NCBI RefSeq assembly: GCF_029991245.1
Contig: NZ_JAIVFO010000003.1
Coordinates: 1 to 64,000, forward strand
Direction: 5' to 3'
From: Xanthobacter autotrophicus
GTDB taxonomy: Bacteria > Pseudomonadota > Alphaproteobacteria > Rhizobiales > Xanthobacteraceae
Length of the DNA: 64,000 nt
This document shows positions 61,308-64,000 of the stretch, piece after piece (the first letter of the stretch is position 1; each line of letters opens with the position of its first letter). The notes under the pieces are model-generated. The model saw only the letters and a program-made list of their open reading frames with translations. It did no database searches and was not told the origin of the DNA. The position numbers and the translations under genes are program-made.

Positions 61308-62470
61308 GCCGTAACCTCCTTGGCGGTGTTCGATGCCGTCGGGCTGCCGAGGCGCGGCGCGGCCGAGCGAAGCGCCCACGGCGTCTCGCCAAGCTTGTAG
61401 GGCGCACCGGGCATCCGCACTCCCGCAAGCGGTGTGCCGGACGGCGACGGCACGAAAAAGCCCCGATACGCAAGTTGAGCGTTATCCAGGAGATCAGGTG
61501 GCATGGACATGGGGGCCATCGGTACACGCCACTGTCGTGCAAGCACGTAGAGCTCGGCCTTGGTCTTGCCGGCAGCATAGGGAAGAAACACGCGCCCGAA
61601 GGCCTCTTCCGCTCCCGCGGCCTTGTCGTTCCAGTCGGGGCTCGCGAACAGCGCAGCGCCCGCCACGCCTTCAGCCTCCATCCACTCTGCGAAATTGCCC
61701 CACATCTGCGTGTCGCCGATGCCGCCGGCGAGGAGATAGATTTCGCCGTCTTGGCATTTGTAGATCCCAGTTCCGGCCTGCTTCGCACGCCCCGTCCGGT
61801 TGCGAACCCGGCCTTCGAGCTGATAGACCTGAGCAGCATTTTCGAGCGCCATGACGATCGATTCCTGGATCGAGACATCGATCAGCTCGCCCTGGCCGGT
61901 CTGCTCGGCGTGGAGGATCGCGGTAAGCGAAGCTACGGCGGCGAATTGGTCGGCCGCCAGGACCCCCTGCTCGCCATAGGCCACCACCGGAGCGGCATCG
62001 GGAAAGCCGGCCATGGTCAGAAGGCCGCCCATCGCCATCAGGGTGAGGTCGTCGCCCGTCATGTGGGCGTATGGCCCGCTCGCGCCGAAGGGGGTGATGC
62101 GGGTGCTGACGAGCGCTGGGTTGGCCTCGCACAGCTTGTCCAGGTCCACGCGGCCAAAAGCGGGATGGTCGGCGAGGATTACGAGATGCGCGTCAGCCGC
62201 GAGACGCGTGAGCGATGTCATCCCCTCCTCGCTGGCGAAGTCCAGCACCACGCTGTCCTTGTTGGCCGCGAAATATGCGAACGCCAGGCTGTTGTCCGGT
62301 CCCGGGACATCGCCGGCGAAGGGCGGCTTGCGCCGCATCGGGGACCCGCCCGGCGGCTCGACGAGGGTGACCGAAGCGCCCAGATCGGCGAACAGCTTGC
62401 CGCAATAGGCGCCGTACAGCCCCGACAATTCCAGAACGCGTATGCCCGCCAGCGCAGATTTCGCCATCAT
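61304..62470 (-). CDS. CaiB/BaiF family CoA-transferase, first of a pair
   Basis: A 388-residue class III CoA-transferase. Motifs: LAGIRVLELSGLYGAYCGKLFADLGASVTLVEPP, ITPFGASGPYAHMTGDD, and the likely catalytic Asp in GELIDVSIQESIV. It is diverged from its partner downstream (388 against 405 residues, different N-terminus), which suggests a heteromeric pair rather than a recent duplication. The ATG overlaps the stop of the acyl-CoA dehydrogenase gene by one base (TGATG), so all three are coupled. It probably activates the growth substrate with CoA from another acyl-CoA. Confidence 0.9.
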   Translation of the reverse strand: MMAKSALAGIRVLELSGLYGAYCGKLFADLGASVTLVEPPGGSPMRRKPPFAGDVPGPDNSLAFAYFAANKDSVVLDFASEEGMTSLTRLAADAHLVILADHPAFGRVDLDKLCEANPALVSTRITPFGASGPYAHMTGDDLTLMAMGGLLTMAGFPDAAPVVAYGEQGVLAADQFAAVASLTAILHAEQTGQGELIDVSIQESIVMALENAAQVYQLEGRVRNRTGRAKQAGTGIYKCQDGEIYLLAGGIGDTQMWGNFAEWMEAEGVAGAALFASPDWNDKAAGAEEAFGRVFLPYAAGKTKAELYVLARQWRVPMAPMSMPPDLLDNAQLAYRGFFVPSPSGTPLAGVRMPGAPYKLGETPWALRSAAPRLGSPTASNTAKEVTA

Positions 62471-63687
62471 CAGAACTGCTTCGGCCTGCCGCCGCGCAGC
62501 AGTTCGCGCGCGATCAGCCAGCGATGGATTTCCGAGGGTCCTTCAACGATCCGCAGCACGCGCACCTCGCGCGCCATGAATTCCAGCGGCAGCTCCTTGC
62601 TCACCCCCATGCCGCCAAACAGCTGGATCGCGCGGTCGATCACGCGGGTCGCCATTTCGGTCGCCTGCACCTTCACCATCGAGGCTCCACGACGGATTTC
62701 GCTGCGCTTGTCATCGTTCGAGGCATGATCGAGCTGCCAGGCTAGGCGGTAGGTGAGCAGCTTCACCATCTCGATTTCCTGATAGGAGTCGGCGATCCAC
62801 CACTGGATCGCCTGGCGGTCGGCGAGCGGGGCGCCGAAGGTCCTGCGCGTGTTGGCCTGCTCGATCATCATGTCGAGGGCGCGCTGCGCGTAACCCAGGC
62901 ACCAGCAGGCGCATTCCATGCGGCGGATGCCGAGCCGGTTCTGCAGCGGCGCGAAGGCGTTGCCCACCGCGCCGAGCACCTGAGCGTCATCGAGCGGGAC
63001 ATCGTCGAAATTGACCGCATAAGCGTGGAAGTTGCCGCCGATGACGGAAAACTCCTGCGGGACGGTGACGCCGGGTGTGCCCTTGTCCACGAGAAAGGCA
63101 GTCATGCCGCCTCGCGTTCCCTTCTCCCTGTCCGTGACGGCGATGACGATCATGAAATCGGCTGTCCGGGCGTTGCTGATCCACATCTTCTCGCCGTTCA
63201 GCACCCATTTGTCGCCGCGGCGCTCGGCCTTCAAGCGAATGCCGGCCGCGTCGGCGCCAGCGCCGGCTTCCGTCAGCGCCAGCGCTGACTTCTTTTCGCC
63301 AGTGGCATAGGGCAGCACGTAGCGCTCGATCTGGTCTCCCGTCGCGCATTCCGACAGGAAGTAAAGGTTGGGGCTGTCAGGCGGCAGCGTGAAGGGCGTG
63401 ATCGAGTAGAACATCTGCTCGGTGACCACGCACTTGATCAGCGCGCCCATGTCGTGACCGCCGAAGCGTTCGGGCACGTCGATCCCCCACAGACCGAGCT
63501 CCTGCGAGCGCGCCTTGAGCCGCGCTTCCACATCAGGCGGGATCAGCGGATCGCCGCCCATGCCGCGGTTTGCCTCGCGCTCGATCACGAGCCGCTCGAG
63601 CGGGATCAGCTCATCGGCGACGAAGCGGCGCGTCAGTTCGCCGATCATGCGAGCGTCTTCCGTAAGGCTGAAGTCCATTTTTTCCAT
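62470..63687 (-). CDS. Acyl-CoA dehydrogenase
   Basis: A 405-residue FAD enzyme that introduces the alpha-beta double bond in an acyl-CoA. Motifs: ALTEAGAGADAAGIRLKAER, GDKWVLNGEKMWISNARTADF (FAD and substrate loops), NTRRTFGAPLADRQAIQWW, QLFGGMGVSKELPLE and the end RIVEGPSEIHRWLIARELL. The Glu of this last segment is not certain to be the catalytic base. ATG at 63687 (MEKMDFSLTEDARM) is preferred; further in-frame starts at 63744 and 63801 are unlike the family. It is first of the three-gene unit with the CoA-transferases. Confidence 0.92.
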   Translation of the reverse strand: MEKMDFSLTEDARMIGELTRRFVADELIPLERLVIEREANRGMGGDPLIPPDVEARLKARSQELGLWGIDVPERFGGHDMGALIKCVVTEQMFYSITPFTLPPDSPNLYFLSECATGDQIERYVLPYATGEKKSALALTEAGAGADAAGIRLKAERRGDKWVLNGEKMWISNARTADFMIVIAVTDREKGTRGGMTAFLVDKGTPGVTVPQEFSVIGGNFHAYAVNFDDVPLDDAQVLGAVGNAFAPLQNRLGIRRMECACWCLGYAQRALDMMIEQANTRRTFGAPLADRQAIQWWIADSYQEIEMVKLLTYRLAWQLDHASNDDKRSEIRRGASMVKVQATEMATRVIDRAIQLFGGMGVSKELPLEFMAREVRVLRIVEGPSEIHRWLIARELLRGGRPKQF

Positions 63688-64000
63688 GCTTTTCGTTTTG
63701 AGCAAGACCTTGCGCGGAGGATGGCTGGCAGGCTGGTCTGCCATCAACCTAAATAATCGACTGTATTGTTGATTTATTCTCACGCATCGGCCGACCCTCA
63801 TGCCGTGCGGAAATCAAATGGACACATGGCTCACATGTGTCCCCTCATGGTTGAGGCTGAGACAAGCGTCGGGCAGAAATATCACTTGAATTGGGCTCCG
63901 GCCAAAGGATTATACATGATGTCTTCGGATCTGTGCGTGCTGTCACGCGCATGATGACCATCGTCATCAGCCAGTGATCGGCCCGGTGGGTCGATCAGGG
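63688..64000. promoter_or_regulatory. Upstream region of the acyl-CoA dehydrogenase unit
   Basis: About 310 bp to the window end. It is AT-rich near 63750-63780 (AATAATCGACTGTATTG), the probable promoter of the minus-strand unit. A short open frame on the plus strand at 63766-63954 has no recognisable features or convincing ribosome-binding site and is not called. Confidence 0.4.

Noticed and set aside
63766-63954. Small plus-strand gene at the window end
   Set aside because: No convincing ribosome-binding site, no recognisable features, and it lies in the promoter region of the acyl-CoA dehydrogenase unit.

Overview
The window is high-GC, tightly packed DNA that looks like a Hyphomicrobiales alphaproteobacterium, most likely Xanthobacteraceae (Xanthobacter, Azorhizobium, Ancylobacter or Starkeya type). 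The basis is gene content and style: a TorF-like porin, a rhizobial-type malonate operon with a divergent MatR-like regulator, alphaproteobacterial GTG/TTG starts with strong Shine-Dalgarno motifs, and extragenic palindromes of rhizobial type. Genus is an inference; no rRNA is present.

Left half (about 1-40 kb, chromosomal style): a beta-keto acid cleavage enzyme cut by the window edge; a one-module NRPS (C-A-T-E) translationally coupled to an MFS exporter; a five-gene minus-strand carbohydrate ABC cluster (ATPase, Tat-exported binding protein, two permeases) ending in a YqhA/UPF0114 membrane protein; a D-2-hydroxyacid dehydrogenase; a two-domain AprI/Inh-type protein; the porin; YggU/YggT-type small genes; accA; a YafK/DpaA-type L,D-transpeptidase; an FkbM methyltransferase; secA; and an RND adaptor/pump pair. 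Next comes a three-gene transglutaminase / circularly permuted ATP-grasp-alpha-E / transglutaminase cluster, a poorly understood amide-bond-forming system. It is followed by malonyl-CoA decarboxylase, malonyl-CoA synthetase and their GntR regulator.

Boundary (40.5-41.1 kb): a complete tRNA-Arg(CCG) is preceded by two tandem copies of its own 5' half at an exact 166-bp period and followed by a degenerate tRNA-like 3' end. This looks like the chromosomal edge of an island.

Right half (about 41-64 kb, accessory): a universal stress protein, then a graveyard (frameshifted Bcr/CflA-type MFS gene, HlyD-adaptor remnant, fumarylacetoacetate hydrolase remnant). After that come vanillate demethylase genes (vanA, a vanR-like GntR regulator, vanB), a TetR regulator, two aldehyde dehydrogenases, a LysR regulator, an UMF1-type transporter and a COG4313-type outer-membrane protein. 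Finally there is a CoA-dependent set: Ltp2-like thiolase plus DUF35 partner, enoyl-CoA hydratase, adrenodoxin-type ferredoxin, two CaiB/BaiF CoA-transferases and an acyl-CoA dehydrogenase, with an IS5/IS427-type element between its converging halves. Read together, the island could take up an aryl side-chain acid, activate it by CoA transfer, dehydrogenate and hydrate it, cleave it by retro-aldol to an aromatic aldehyde, oxidise that to vanillate and demethylate it to protocatechuate. Each step rests on family assignment; the assembled route is inference.

Two non-genic signals stand out: a roughly 100-bp dispersed intergenic repeat with at least six copies, three of which supply the stop codon of the neighbouring gene, and palindromes with related TATAC cores in front of vanA and the island porin gene.
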